Positions 1 through 10,700 of a stretch of 64,000 nucleotides of DNA are shown piece by piece. Source of the stretch: Limnomonas spitsbergensis. Lineage: Eukaryota > Chlorophyta > Chlorophyceae > Chlamydomonadales. The notes beneath the pieces are model-generated. The model saw only the letters and a program-made list of their open reading frames with translations, was not told the origin of the DNA and made no database searches. A program made the position numbers and the translations under genes. Within the stretch, counting starts at the first letter, position 1; the number at the start of each line of letters is the position of its first letter. The stretch spans positions 620,001-684,000 of the forward strand of contig JAYJMM010000014.1 of the NCBI GenBank assembly GCA_037349105.1, read 5' to 3'.

Positions 1-752
1 TCTCGAGGACGGGGTTGAACAACAGTCCTCGATGCATCGCAAGGCAAACCTCGACGACCTGATCGTGACGAGGCGCAGGATGGAGTCGTCTTCGCAGTGA
101 ACCTTGGACGTGCGGAACTCGTCAGTCCAGTACGTCGATACCCGAGATGCACACTCTTTGTATGCTCGGGTCGTCGGTACAGACTGCTCACCCACACCCC
201 CTGATGCGAACTTCCCGTTGCCGTAGGGTTCACGAGCCGTCGCCCTTCGCCTTCGAACTTGACTCTCAATCCGTTGAAGAAGTTTGCAAAGACGCGCTGC
301 TTTCCTCCCTCCGTACAGCGATAGCCGCTGCCTCGCCCATCTCGGTCGTAGGTATTCGGTCCAGAGCTCCTGCTTGTGGAGCTCGAACTGGATGAGGTAC
401 CACTCGTGCGCCGTCGTGCTGACGCCTTTGGTGATCGCTTCGGATAGGGCGTCGAGATGGACCTGGATGCCTCGCGTCCATCGTTCGACGTTGCGCCTGG
501 CCGTGATGCAACCGCTCTCTGTGTAGTACTGCTTCCGAGTCAGCTTGGCTACTTGGGTCTGACCTTCGACGATGCCGGCCATGTAGTAGATGTTGATGCG
601 CCCCGGGTCGTTGCCGACGACGATGTCGGACAGGGACGGCTTGTACTGTACAGTTCCCTCGCCACTCCTTCCTTCTACACCGCCCACGCCCGCCGAGGCC
701 TTCTCGAACGTCGCGCACAGGCTCACACCGTCAGTCATCACCGACCTACTCT
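1..752 (-). pseudogene. Fanzor nuclease fragment (3' part, edge-truncated)
   Basis: The reverse strand is nearly identical to about 36680-37417 of the intact Fanzor gene, including the RuvC-I segment around the NDPGRIN motif and the segment after the GNG motif. The frame is disturbed. The reading frame near 266-718 differs from that of the intact gene at its end, and upstream it is fused to transposase sequence, so a full nuclease cannot be made. The rest of the 3' end lies outside the window. Confidence 0.85.
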
Positions 753-1266
753 GATTTCCTCTCCTGTTGGAGCCCACCCTCTTCTGTATTGGTATGAAAT
801 TCGACCGAATCCTGTTTCAGTTCATCCACAGAATACATGGGTCGCCCCTGTTGTATGTATACGTCTCGGCGTTTGAGGAACGTCCTTGCTAAGGCTAGAC
901 CGTTTGTTGCAACACCATAATACCGAGCTTTCTTGCAGCTAAACCCGAGTTTGTGGAAGCACCTCCGTACCAACTCTTTTGAAACGTCGAACAGGTGTGA
1001 CAGCTAAATGCATGTTTTAAATGGATCTTGTTGCAGTGACGAGGTGATCGCCTGTAGAACGAGATTTCATCTTCAGAGCAGGCCTGATGTCGAGTTTTTG
1101 TTTCAATGGCGCGAGACCTTCTGCGACCCACCTCTGGGCTGTAGATTTGCTGATTCTGCATGACTTTGCGGCAGCCCGCACGCTTCGTAGAGTTCTTTAT
1201 ACCTCCAAATAAGTACTTGCCTTCGGCCAAAAGGCCAAAAGTCATGTTTGTAGTCACCCAAGGCAT
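753..1266 (-). pseudogene. IS630/Tc1-type transposase fragment
   Basis: This is the reverse-complement match to the first half of the transposase at 34200-35342. It covers the start region (MPWVTTN), the helix-turn-helix part and the region around the first catalytic aspartate. Frameshifts split it into several frames, and a 3-base insertion lies at the first catalytic Asp motif (near 822). The second Asp and the Glu of the DDE triad are deleted, so it is inactive. Confidence 0.85.
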
Positions 1267-1467
1267 CGAAAATAAAATAAAATGCCCGACAGACCCAGCT
1301 ATGGTAGGATTGAACGAACTGCAGCTCGATATGGTTCACGCAGGGATGTCCCATTCTAGAGTTGCCAGACTATAACACGGGGATATCCATCGTCCGCCGG
1401 CGTCATCGAGATCCCATCCCACGCCACCTAAGGGTAGGGTACCCGCAATGTACGCAATGTATCTTGG

Positions 1468-2499
1468 ATGGACACCGGTCAGGCCATACAGTGCCTGGCA
1501 CGTGCCGAGGCTCGCCGCGTTCGTCCGATCACCGACGTCGACGAGCTGGCGTCTCTGGACGCGCGTTTCGGGTCTCGTCTGCCCGCCTTCCGCATCGCCA
1601 GAGGGTCTGGCACGTCCCTGTTCGTCGCGGAGGCCCTCGAGGAGCGCTGTCCTGGGCACGTCAACGCCGAGCGCCTGCCCACGATCGTCGACTTCCTGAA
1701 CCGCCGCGCCCTGCCTCTGGTCGACCCTCGATCGGACGTCACCGGTACATACCGGATCGAGTTGCACGACTCCTACACCTACCTTCCCGGCCGTGAGCTC
1801 TACGAGGAGGCGTTCACTTTCGGACGGGCTCAAGACGCGCTGGAGCGCCGCGTAGCGCTGCTACCGGACCCGTATCACATGGCGGACTTCGGCGGGCTCG
1901 TCTCGGCCGCGTCGGCCGATCCGGTCCATTGGTCCGAGAAGCAGCCCAAGCTGTTCTTCGCCGGTGCCACGACGGGCGAGGCCGACCCGGCCACGAACGC
2001 GCGCGTGCGGGCGTGCGCGTGGTCGACCCAGCGACGTGATATCTCCCACATGCTCATCACCAAGCTGGTTCGGATGCGTCTGGAAGACATCCTTGCCGTG
2101 CACCCTGCCTTCCAAGAGGCGGTGCACGGCTGGGTGCCGATCGAGGACCACTTCCGATTCCGGTATCAGGTCAACATCGCGGGAAACACGGCGTGCTGGT
2201 CGCGACTGCCGGCGATGCTGTCCAGCCGCTGTCTCGTCGTACACGCGAGGCAGCGCAAGGGCGACGACGCCATGTGGTACTACCCGTTGCTCCGGGAAGG
2301 GACGCACTACGTCGCGGCCGATTCGACGGATGGGGAGGACCTGCAGCGGGCACACGCGTTCTGCCGAGCGTACGACGGCCGATGCAAGACCATCGTCGAC
2401 ACCGCAAACGTCGTAGCTCGCGACATTTTCCACGTGGGCGCTGCGGCGGCTTACACCGCCGACCTGCTGCAGGAGTGCGCCTGGCGAGGCCGCGCCTGA
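1468..2499 (+). CDS. Glycosyltransferase family 90 (CAP10-like)
   Basis: The product has 343 aa. The C-terminal two thirds follow the CAP10/GT90 pattern: PKLFFAGATTG near residues 160-170, then the RYQVNIAGNTACW block, the LSSRCLVV segment and WYYPLLREGTHYV. In this family these blocks form the nucleotide-sugar-binding GT-B core seen in fungal CAP10 and animal protein O-glucosyltransferases. The expected role is to transfer a sugar, perhaps UDP-xylose or UDP-glucose, onto a glycan or protein. Viral copies are thought to decorate virion glycoproteins. No signal peptide is evident. The ATG is the first in frame after an upstream stop, just past the transposon end at 1374, so a longer ancestral N-terminus could have been lost. 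The donor sugar is not predictable. Confidence 0.8.
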   Translation: MDTGQAIQCLARAEARRVRPITDVDELASLDARFGSRLPAFRIARGSGTSLFVAEALEERCPGHVNAERLPTIVDFLNRRALPLVDPRSDVTGTYRIELHDSYTYLPGRELYEEAFTFGRAQDALERRVALLPDPYHMADFGGLVSAASADPVHWSEKQPKLFFAGATTGEADPATNARVRACAWSTQRRDISHMLITKLVRMRLEDILAVHPAFQEAVHGWVPIEDHFRFRYQVNIAGNTACWSRLPAMLSSRCLVVHARQRKGDDAMWYYPLLREGTHYVAADSTDGEDLQRAHAFCRAYDGRCKTIVDTANVVARDIFHVGAAAAYTADLLQECAWRGRA

Positions 2500-2509
2500 T
2501 TCGCGGTCA

Positions 2510-2908
2510 TTAAGACGGGCACGTATAAGGGGTGGGCGACATGGGCACCGGCACCGTCGGGTAAGACGTGATCTGGCAGCGGGGGAGGTGCTGCATCGTC
2601 GTGTCGATCTGGGGGTAACAGTTGGTCTTGTAGTAGCCGATGCCCTGCAGAGGCGCGCCAGGAGCGCCAGGAGCGTACTTGAGGGCGCTGCACTGCGTGC
2701 CGGGACGGTCCATGCCGAAGAGGTTGTTCTCGAGGTCGACCAGGTTGCCGCCGATGTGGGAGACGGCCGTGCCACCCACGATGCCGAGCTCGATGCGGCA
2801 CTTGTTCACATGCTCGAACTTCATGGGGTCGAGCATGTACGTCATCGGCGTCACGCTCTGTGTCAAAGCCTCAGCGTACGCGCAGGTGTCGTACAACAGG
2901 CGGTTCAT
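2510..2908 (-). CDS. Conserved NCLDV-type small protein
   Basis: The product has 132 aa and starts MNRLLYDTCAYAEAL. It contains a GIVGGTAVSHIGGNLVDLE stretch followed by cysteines and a proline-rich tail (PVPMSPTPYTCPS). From memory this pattern of an N-terminal tyrosine/cysteine motif plus a NLVDLE segment is seen in small conserved giant-virus proteins of unknown role, possibly virion components, but no function is established here. The ATG at 2908 was preferred to an upstream non-ATG codon. It is convergent with the GT90 gene (10 bp between ends) and divergent from the 1564-aa gene, with which it shares a T-rich upstream region near 2941. Confidence 0.65.
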   Translation of the reverse strand: MNRLLYDTCAYAEALTQSVTPMTYMLDPMKFEHVNKCRIELGIVGGTAVSHIGGNLVDLENNLFGMDRPGTQCSALKYAPGAPGAPLQGIGYYKTNCYPQIDTTMQHLPRCQITSYPTVPVPMSPTPYTCPS

Positions 2909-3041
2909 CGTCGCAAACACTCGTTAGTTACACTCCCACGCACATTTTTTTTCAAGACGCGCGCGTTCGACGCTGCGCACCACCGGCGTGCCCTAAAATC
3001 GACCATCCCATCATATTGCTGCGTGCACCAGCAGACACACC

Positions 3042-3275
3042 ATGAGCATGAGCTGCGACGAGGGCGCGGAGGAAGCAGCTCCGATTCAGGGCAGGACAAC
3101 AATGGATGACGCTGATCGTTTAACTAAAGGGGGGTGGGGCGACAAGTCAACGCCAAATCAGCAGCAGCAGCAGCAAGAGCAGGAGCGGCAAAGGCAATGG
3201 GATGAATACTACCGTCAGAATCCACAGCAGCAGCAACAACAGCAGTATCAGCAGCAGCATCAACAGCAGCAGTAT

Positions 3276-3322
<47 letters not shown>

Positions 3323-3419
3323 GTATCAGCAGCAGCAGCAGCAACAACAGCAGTATCAGCAGCAGCAGCAGCAACAACAGCAGTATCAGCAGCAGCAGCA
3401 ACAGCAGCAGTATCAGTAT

Positions 3420-3457
<38 letters not shown>

Positions 3458-6400
3458 GTATCAGCAGCAGCAGCAGCAACAACAGCAGTATCAGCAGCAG
3501 CAGCAGCAGCAGCAGTATCAGCCCAAAAAAGAATCCATGCTCAATCAACTTTTTAGTGGCACTTTGTTCATGACTGAAGCTGAGAAGAAGAGGAAAGAAG
3601 ACATACAAAGAATTGTTCGAGCTGAAGAAGAAGAATATGACAAACTAGACTCGTTTGAAAGCGCTTACGCGGATTTCGACGCTGCTATCGAGGCAAAGCA
3701 TAAAGCAAGGCGAGACAGGGGCGTTGACTCAAATAAAGAAACCTCGGATGAAGAAGACGACACCGAAGAAGAAGTAGAAAAAACAGAAGAAGAGGAAGAA
3801 GAGGAAATAGATACAAGAACAGAACAAGAAATTTTAGCCGAAAGTCTGGAAGGCTTCGAACATTTTGATTTCGAGGCAGCTAAGGAGAAAGAGATGAAGA
3901 AAGAACAAGAGCTTCAAATTGAAAAGGATGAGAAAGAAAAGATAGCAAATATAAACCAACAACGGAAGGCGCAAGATATTCTTTATCCAAAGTATAAAAA
4001 TAGTAACAATAAGAAACCCAATCCGCAGGGTCAGGCTCCGACACCGAATGAGGGGCCGCAGCAGGGGCCGCAAGTTCAGCCGGGGGTCGACAGTAATCAG
4101 CTGGTACAGAGTGGTCCGCCACCGCCGCCAGGACCGCATAGTGAAACGCAGCAGCAGGGGCCGCAGCAGGGGCCGCAAGTTCAGCCGGGGGTCGACAGTA
4201 ATCAGCTGGTACAGAGTGGTCCGCCGCCGCCGCCAGGACCGCATAGTGAAACGCAGCAGCAGGGGCAGCAGGGTTTTTATCCGCTGGTTGCGACGCAGCA
4301 AGGACAGGAGACACCGCAACAAGGAACTTCCTTTCTTTCGACTGGACCGGTGCGGGAACAAAACGATCAACTGCTGTTGGCAGCAAAACGTAACGGAGCA
4401 GATCAGAATGTGCAGGTGATTCCGTTTTCGGAGCCTCCGACGCCTGCTCAAAAACAGCAACTTCTGCAAGATGTTCAGCCTGGGATCGGCGTGGCAGAGG
4501 GTCAGCCGGGAGCAGGCAATAATCAGATGCCACAAGGACAAGAGAAACCGCAACAAGGAACAAGGGAACAGCAACATGGTCGGCCCCCGGCACACGATGA
4601 ACCCGGGAAATACCCGCCGTTGGGGTATTATTCGCCAAATCCACTGTCAGGACCGCCGCCAGGACCGCCGCACAGGCCAACACAGGGGCAACAAGTACTG
4701 TCGGGCGAACAGCAAGGAACTTTCATCTCGACGAGTCCGTTTTCGAACCTTCCGACGCCTGAAGAAACCGACCGGCTGCAAATAACTGAACAGCCGCCGG
4801 CTGACATGCATTCGTCGGGAACGACAGGGACAACGGAGCAGGGTGCATACCCGAACATTTTGCAGGATCAGGCGCCGGCGGGAATGACAGGGACAACGCA
4901 GCAGGGTGCATACCCGAACATTTTCCAGAGTTATCAGCCACAGAGTGATCCGCCACCGGGCTATCCGCAGACGATTCAGGGTCATGCGGGTGATCCGCCA
5001 CCGGGCTATCCGCAGACGATTCAGGGTCATGCGGGTGATCCGCCACCGGGCTATCCGCAGACGATTCAGGGTCATGCGGGTGATCCGCCACCGGGCTATC
5101 CGCAGACGATTCAGGGTCATGCGGGTGATCCGCCACCGGGCTATCCGCAGACGATTCAGGGTCATGCGGGTGATCCGCCACCGGGCTATCCGCAGACGTT
5201 TCAGGGTCATGCGGGTGATCCGCCACCGGGCTATCCGCAGACGTTTCAGGGTCATGCGGGTGATCCGCCACCGGGCTATCCGCAGACGTTTCAGGGTCAT
5301 GCGGGTGATCCGCCACCGGGCTATCCGCAGACGATTCAGGGTCATGCGGGTGATCCGCCACCGGGCTATCCGCAGACGTTTCAGGGTCATGCGGGTGATC
5401 CGCCACCGGGCTATCCGCAGACGTTTCAGGGTCATGCGGGTGATCCGCCACCGGGCTATCCGCAGACGTTTCAGGGTTATGCGCCGAACATGGATCCGAT
5501 AAGATATGAGCAAACATATCAGAATTATGATGATCAGGGTGATACATATAGTTCACACAAACACCGGCCGGTCAAATTCAACGTAGCCAAGTTTCTGTTC
5601 ACTATCCCACTGGCCATTGGGCAATTAATTGACGATATTATAGATGCGCTCCCGAGGGTGGCCAATCTGTTCCAGTCCCTCGTCCTCGTGGTCATTGGGG
5701 TTGCGATTTTCGGTGTCGTCCTGTACTGTCTGATCTACCGATACCCTCGCATGTTCCTGCTCAACCACACCGAAGACGCGGAAGGTTATTCGACCGCGCT
5801 CTACATCGAACTCGCGGACAACATGCGTCTCGTCGCGGACGCGGACATGAGCTGGCTCGCGAACCTCGGCGAGGTCGGTCAATTGCAAACAGACATCACG
5901 GGTGTGCTCAACCGAATCGGCCCTCAAGACGACATTGCCACTTACATGACGTTCCACACTTCGCTGACCGACTACAGCATGATCGGCAGGAGCGATCTGC
6001 GCAACAACAAGCCGGAGTTCATGGATGAAAACAACGACACACTCGACACGGCAGACTTCAGGCAGCACGTGCTCGAGGCGATGGACCGCATCCACAAGTC
6101 CGTCGCCTCCATATCCAGCGCGCTCGAGAACGGTGGCGACCTACGCACACGCAGCGACAAAATCGCAGCGACCGACACAGCAAAAAAAGCACAGACGGCG
6201 CTGGCATTCCATACCATTCGCATGATTTTGGATCAACGAGAGGAAATCGAGTTTCTCTTCCTCAGCAGGCGGAAGCACCTGCCGATGGGCATCTGGCTCA
6301 TCTACTACTTGCCGCTCGTCAAAAATATATACAACGTTCGAATCCCTGCCATGTGGAGGAACTTCCCGAAGGCGTTCGGAAAGAATCTGTCGGCAGGCTT

Positions 6401-7736
6401 CGACATATGGACAAAACTCGGGTTCGCGGCTGCGCTCATGCCGTGCAACATGGCATTCACGGACCCGCAGGAACGCGCAGACGCGTGCAAGGTGCGCGAA
6501 ATGTTCGAGCAACAACCGCCGCCACCTCCACCGAAAGACCCCGTCTCGGACGAGGTCGAAAACTTCGGACTTGCAGACCTCATCGGCGGGATCGTCACGC
6601 TCATCATGAGCCTCATACCCATCGCCACGGCCTTCCTCAATCTCGTCATGGGAATAGCGACGGATCCATTCGGCACGATCATTGGATTAATCACGCTCGT
6701 CTTTGGATTAATCATCGGCCTCACGCTCTTTCTCCTGCACCTCGTGCTCTCTATCACGCTAATAGCTCCGGCGTTCATCTTCTTCGTGGCCTTAAGCTTG
6801 ACATGGCAATACTGCTTCCTCACCACCTTGCTGCTCGTCGCGACCACGCTCATCCTGGGCATCACCTACTTCATACTGTGGCTCATCGACATGCCCACCG
6901 GGGGCATGATCGTCCGGTTGCTCAGATGTGACAAGAACCCGTCCGCCTGGTACACGCAGCCCGGGTTCGCCGAGGGAAACAGCTTCTCCACATATGCACC
7001 CTTATGCCTCCGCCCATGCTTCTCACGATACCGGCTCGTTTTGGATGGGGCATGCTGCGAAAGGATGCCGAGCCACATGCCCGACTGGTGCCCGCAACAA
7101 CAGATCTACCGGACCTTCCGCAACGGCGCTCCCTACAGGTCCGACCCAGGGCCGCAGACGTTCGTAAACTACCCAGGGACCCCCGGCTTCAAAAAACAAA
7201 CGCTCAAGGAGCGGACCAAGACCCTCGTCGACGCATACACGGAAAAAGCCAAATGGTACCACCGATGCTACTCCTCCCTCACAGGCTACGACTACATCAA
7301 TCGACACCTCTGCGACAACATAGACCTTCTCACGCAAAACACCGACGCAATCTCAGCCATGTCGACATCCTGCCAGGAAATATACTGCGATTATCGGCCC
7401 GCCGACTCGGACAACCTGAGGGCGTGGCGCACGTCGGATCGCATGCAACCAGGGGCACCCGGCGGGCCCAATACAACGAGCTGCGAACGACTGAGGAACA
7501 TGCAGGCCGATGCAAACGTCGCGGGGGGGAAAGGGGACAATCTCCTGAAAAAAGCCATATACATTGCCATTATCACCGCAATATTCGTGATCCTCCTCTA
7601 CACCCTGCTGACAAACACGCCAGACATAATAAGGAACGCTTGGACCGGTCCATTCCAAGTAATGGTATCAGACGATGCCGCGGGCTCAAAATACAAGCCG
7701 ACACCCAAGGCGAAAAAGAACTCGAAAAAGAAATGA
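3042..7736 (+). CDS. Giant polyQ / proline-repeat multi-pass membrane protein
   Basis: The product has 1564 aa. Order of regions: a glutamine tract broken by tyrosines (about residues 40-160), an acidic Lys/Glu coiled-coil region (about 180-320), Pro/Gln-rich repeats (about 330-630), twelve copies of a 15-residue GDPPPGYPQT-type repeat (about 635-815), and a C-terminal half with several hydrophobic segments (first near residue 880, a cluster near 1185-1290, last near 1515) separated by Cys-containing loops. It ends in a Lys-rich tail. This looks like a virion or membrane protein with a long flexible N-terminal arm on one side of the membrane. I do not recognise a named family. Its stop codon abuts that of the convergent 3501-aa gene. 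The repeat tracts should vary in length between isolates. Confidence 0.85.
3160..3525 (+). repeat. CAG-type glutamine microsatellite
   Basis: This is an in-frame run of CAG/CAA codons broken by TAT codons at intervals (YQQQQ blocks). It is part of the 1564-aa gene and also creates long spurious frames on the other strand. Confidence 0.95.
4947..5480 (+). repeat. 45-bp coding tandem repeat, 12 copies
   Basis: Twelve near-identical 45-bp units encode GDPPPGYPQT followed by IQGHA or FQGHA. Units differ mainly at one codon (ATT or TTT), which points to recent homogenisation. The encoded PPPGYPQ motif resembles the proline/tyrosine-rich repeats of some membrane-associated proteins. Confidence 0.95.
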
Positions 7737-7739
7737 TCA
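7734..7739. other. Palindrome TGATCA giving both convergent stop codons
   Basis: The plus-strand 1564-aa gene stops with TGA at 7734-7736. The minus-strand 3501-aa gene stops with the complementary TGA at 7737-7739. The two coding regions therefore abut with no spacer, so the transcripts must overlap at their 3' ends. Confidence 0.9.
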
Positions 7740-10700
7740 CATCGCAGAGAGCTCCCAGAGGACGACCCCGCAAGAAGCTGCAACCTTCATATCGACGTCA
7801 CGCGTGTACTTTGAAGCGAGGCGGTGACGCACCAGCGCGAGTGCCGCCCAGATGTCTGACACGTCCACCTGCGGCACCAAACAAGCCGCCTCGGCGGCCC
7901 GAATAGACGCCTGCACCCCACCCCCTTGATCGGTGGACCCAAACCCGGACAGGAGGAAGCCCTCGAGGGCCGAGGACCCTGAGAAACCCTCATGAACGAC
8001 CATGTCGTCTGCGAGAGAAACGTACACAACGGCGGCGGCTGTCAATAAAACAGCTAGAGGCAACCATTGGGGGTGGCGACATAGAACCAAGAAACGTCGG
8101 TACGCTTCACTCGATGCACTCTTTACGTGCGGATTTGAGCCTGGCCGCCGTTCGCCCGGCCGTACGGGAGGGAAGAAAGGTTCGGGAGGGACGCGACGGA
8201 GGGGGGGCGGGGGCCTATCGTGGTGGGTCTTCACCACGGTGGCGATCGGATACACAGGTGGTTTTAAAACCATCAGTGGGGGAATTCGCAGCTTCAACGT
8301 CGTCACGGGGGGGGGCTTGACAGGGAGGCGTGCAGAATATCGCAAAACGGCGACCGGAGGTGGCGGCGGAGGAACGGAGGGGCGAACAAGGGATCTCAAT
8401 GCCGTGATCGGAGGAGGAGGTGGTTGCAGCGAAATCACCGGGGGCGGTCGGGGCACAAGCGAAATCACCGGGGGCGGCCGGGGCACAAGCGAAATCACCG
8501 GGGGCGGCCGGGGCACGAGCGAAATCACAGGGGGCAAACGCATTCGCAAAGCAGTCAGAGGAGGTGGGGGGGGAGTAAACCCCCGACTCGGCAGTGTGAC
8601 GAACACGACGACGTCGGGCCCCCCTTCGCCTTCCGGCAGGTCGAACACGACTTCATCTTGCCGCGGCGATCTGTCTAGGGTAGGATCGTCGACGAGCACG
8701 ACGACGTCGGGCCCCCCTTCGCCTTCCGGCAGGTCGAACACGACTTCATCTTGCCGCGGCGATCGTTCTAGGGTAGGATCGTCGACGAGCACGACGACGT
8801 CGGGCCCCCCTTCGCCTTCCGGCAGGTCGAACACGACTTCATCTTGCCGCGGCGATCGTTCTAGGGTAGGATCGTCGACGAGCACGACGACGTCGGGCCC
8901 CCCATCGCCTTCCGGCAGGTCAAACACGACTTCATCTTGCCGCGTCGATCTTTCTAGGGTAGGATCGTCGACGAGCACGACGACGTCGGGCCCCCCTTCG
9001 CCTTCCGGCAGGTCAAACACGACTTCATCTTGCCGAGTCGATCTTTCTAGGGTAGGATCGTCGACGAGCACGACGACGTCGGGCCCCCCTTCGCCTTCCG
9101 GCAGGTCAAACACGACTTCATCTTGTCGCGTCGATTTTTCGAAGGTAGGATCGTCGACGAGCACAACCACGTCGGGGCCCCCTTCGCCTTCCGGCAGGTC
9201 AAACACGACTTCATCTTGTCGCGTCGATCTTTCGAAGGTAGGATCGTCGACGAGCACGACGACGTCGGGCCCCCCTTCGCCTTCCGGCAGGTCAAACACC
9301 ACCTCGTCCTTCTGCGTCGATCTTTTCAGACTAGGATCGTCGACGAGCACGACGACGTCGGGCCCCCCTTCGCCTTCCGGCAGGTCAAACACGACCTCGT
9401 CCTTCTGCGTCGATCTTTCGAATGTAGGATCGTCGACGAGCACCACCACGTCGGGCCCCCCTTCGCCTTCCGGCAGGTCGAACACGACTTCATCTTGCAG
9501 CGTCGATCTTTCGAAGGTAGGATCGTCGACGAGCACCACCACGTCGGGCCCCCCTTCGCCTTCCGGCAGGTCAAACACGACTTCATCTTGTCGCGTCGAT
9601 CTTTCGAAGGTAGGATCGTCGACGATCACGACAACGTCGGGCCCCCCTTCGCCTTCCGGCAGGTCAAACACGACTTCATCTTGTCGCGTCGATCTTTCGA
9701 AGGTAGGATCGTCGACGAGCACAATCACATCGGGTCCCCCTTCGCCTTCCGGCAGGTCAAACACGACCTCGTCCTTCTGCGTCGATCTTTTTAGAGTAGG
9801 ATCGTCGACGAGCACAATCACATCGGGTCCCCCTTCGCCTTCCGGCAGGTCAAACACGACCTCGTCCTTCTGCGTCGATCTTTTTAGAGTAGGATCGTCG
9901 ACGAGCACAATCACATCGGGTCCCTCTTCGCCTTCCGGCAGGTCAAACACGACCTCGTCCTTCTGCGTCGATCTTTTTAGAGTAGGATCGTCGACGAGCA
10001 CAACCACATCGGGCCCCCCTTCGCCTTCCGGCAGGTCGAACACGACCTCGTCCTTCTGCGTCGATCTTTTTAGAGTAGGATCGTCGACGAGCACAACCAC
10101 ATCGGGCCCCCCTTCGCCTTCCGGCAGGTCGAACACGACCTCGTCCTTCTGCGTCGATCTTTTTAGAGTAGGATCGTCGACGAGCACAACCACATCGGGC
10201 CCCCCTTCGCCTTCCGGCAGGTCGAACACGACCTCGTCCTTCTGCGTCGATCTTTTTAGAGTAGGATCGTCGACGAGCACAACCACATCGGGCCCCCCTT
10301 CGCCTTCCGGCAGGTCGAACACGACCTCGTCCTTCTGCGTCGATCTTTTTAGAGTAGGATCGTCGACGAGCACAACCACATCGGGCCCCCCTTCGCCTTC
10401 CGGCAAGTCGAACACGACTGCGTCCTTCTGCGTCGATCTTTTTAGAGTAGGATCGTCGACGAGCACAACCACATCGGGCCCCCCTTCGCCTTCCGGCAGG
10501 TCGAACACGACCTCGTCCTTCTGCGTCGATCTTTTTAGAGTAGGATCGTCGACGAGCACAACCACATCGGGCCCCCCTTCGCCTTCCGGCAGGTCGAACA
10601 CGACCTCGTCCTTCTGCGTCGATCTTTTTAGAGAAGAATCGCCCGTCTCGACGAGCACAACCACATCGGGCCCCCCTTCGCCGTCCGGCAGGTCAAACAC

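Larger units (their letters stand above)
1..1374 (-). mobile_element. Internally deleted IS630/mariner-Fanzor element, cut by window edge
   Basis: The sequence is the reverse complement of parts of the complete element at 34092-37726. Positions 1 to about 752 match the 3' part of its Fanzor gene. Positions about 753-1374 match the 5' half of its transposase, its 5' leader and its left terminal repeat, which ends in TATA at 1371-1374. About 2 kb of the full element (transposase 3' half plus Fanzor 5' half) is missing at the junction near 752. The other end lies beyond the window. This is a typical non-autonomous deletion derivative that could only move with help from an intact transposase. The outer end lies about 95 bp before the GT90 gene. 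Confidence 0.88.

Noticed and set aside
3147..3608. Leu-rich minus-strand frame
   Set aside because: A complement of the CAG tract (poly-Leu), not a membrane protein.
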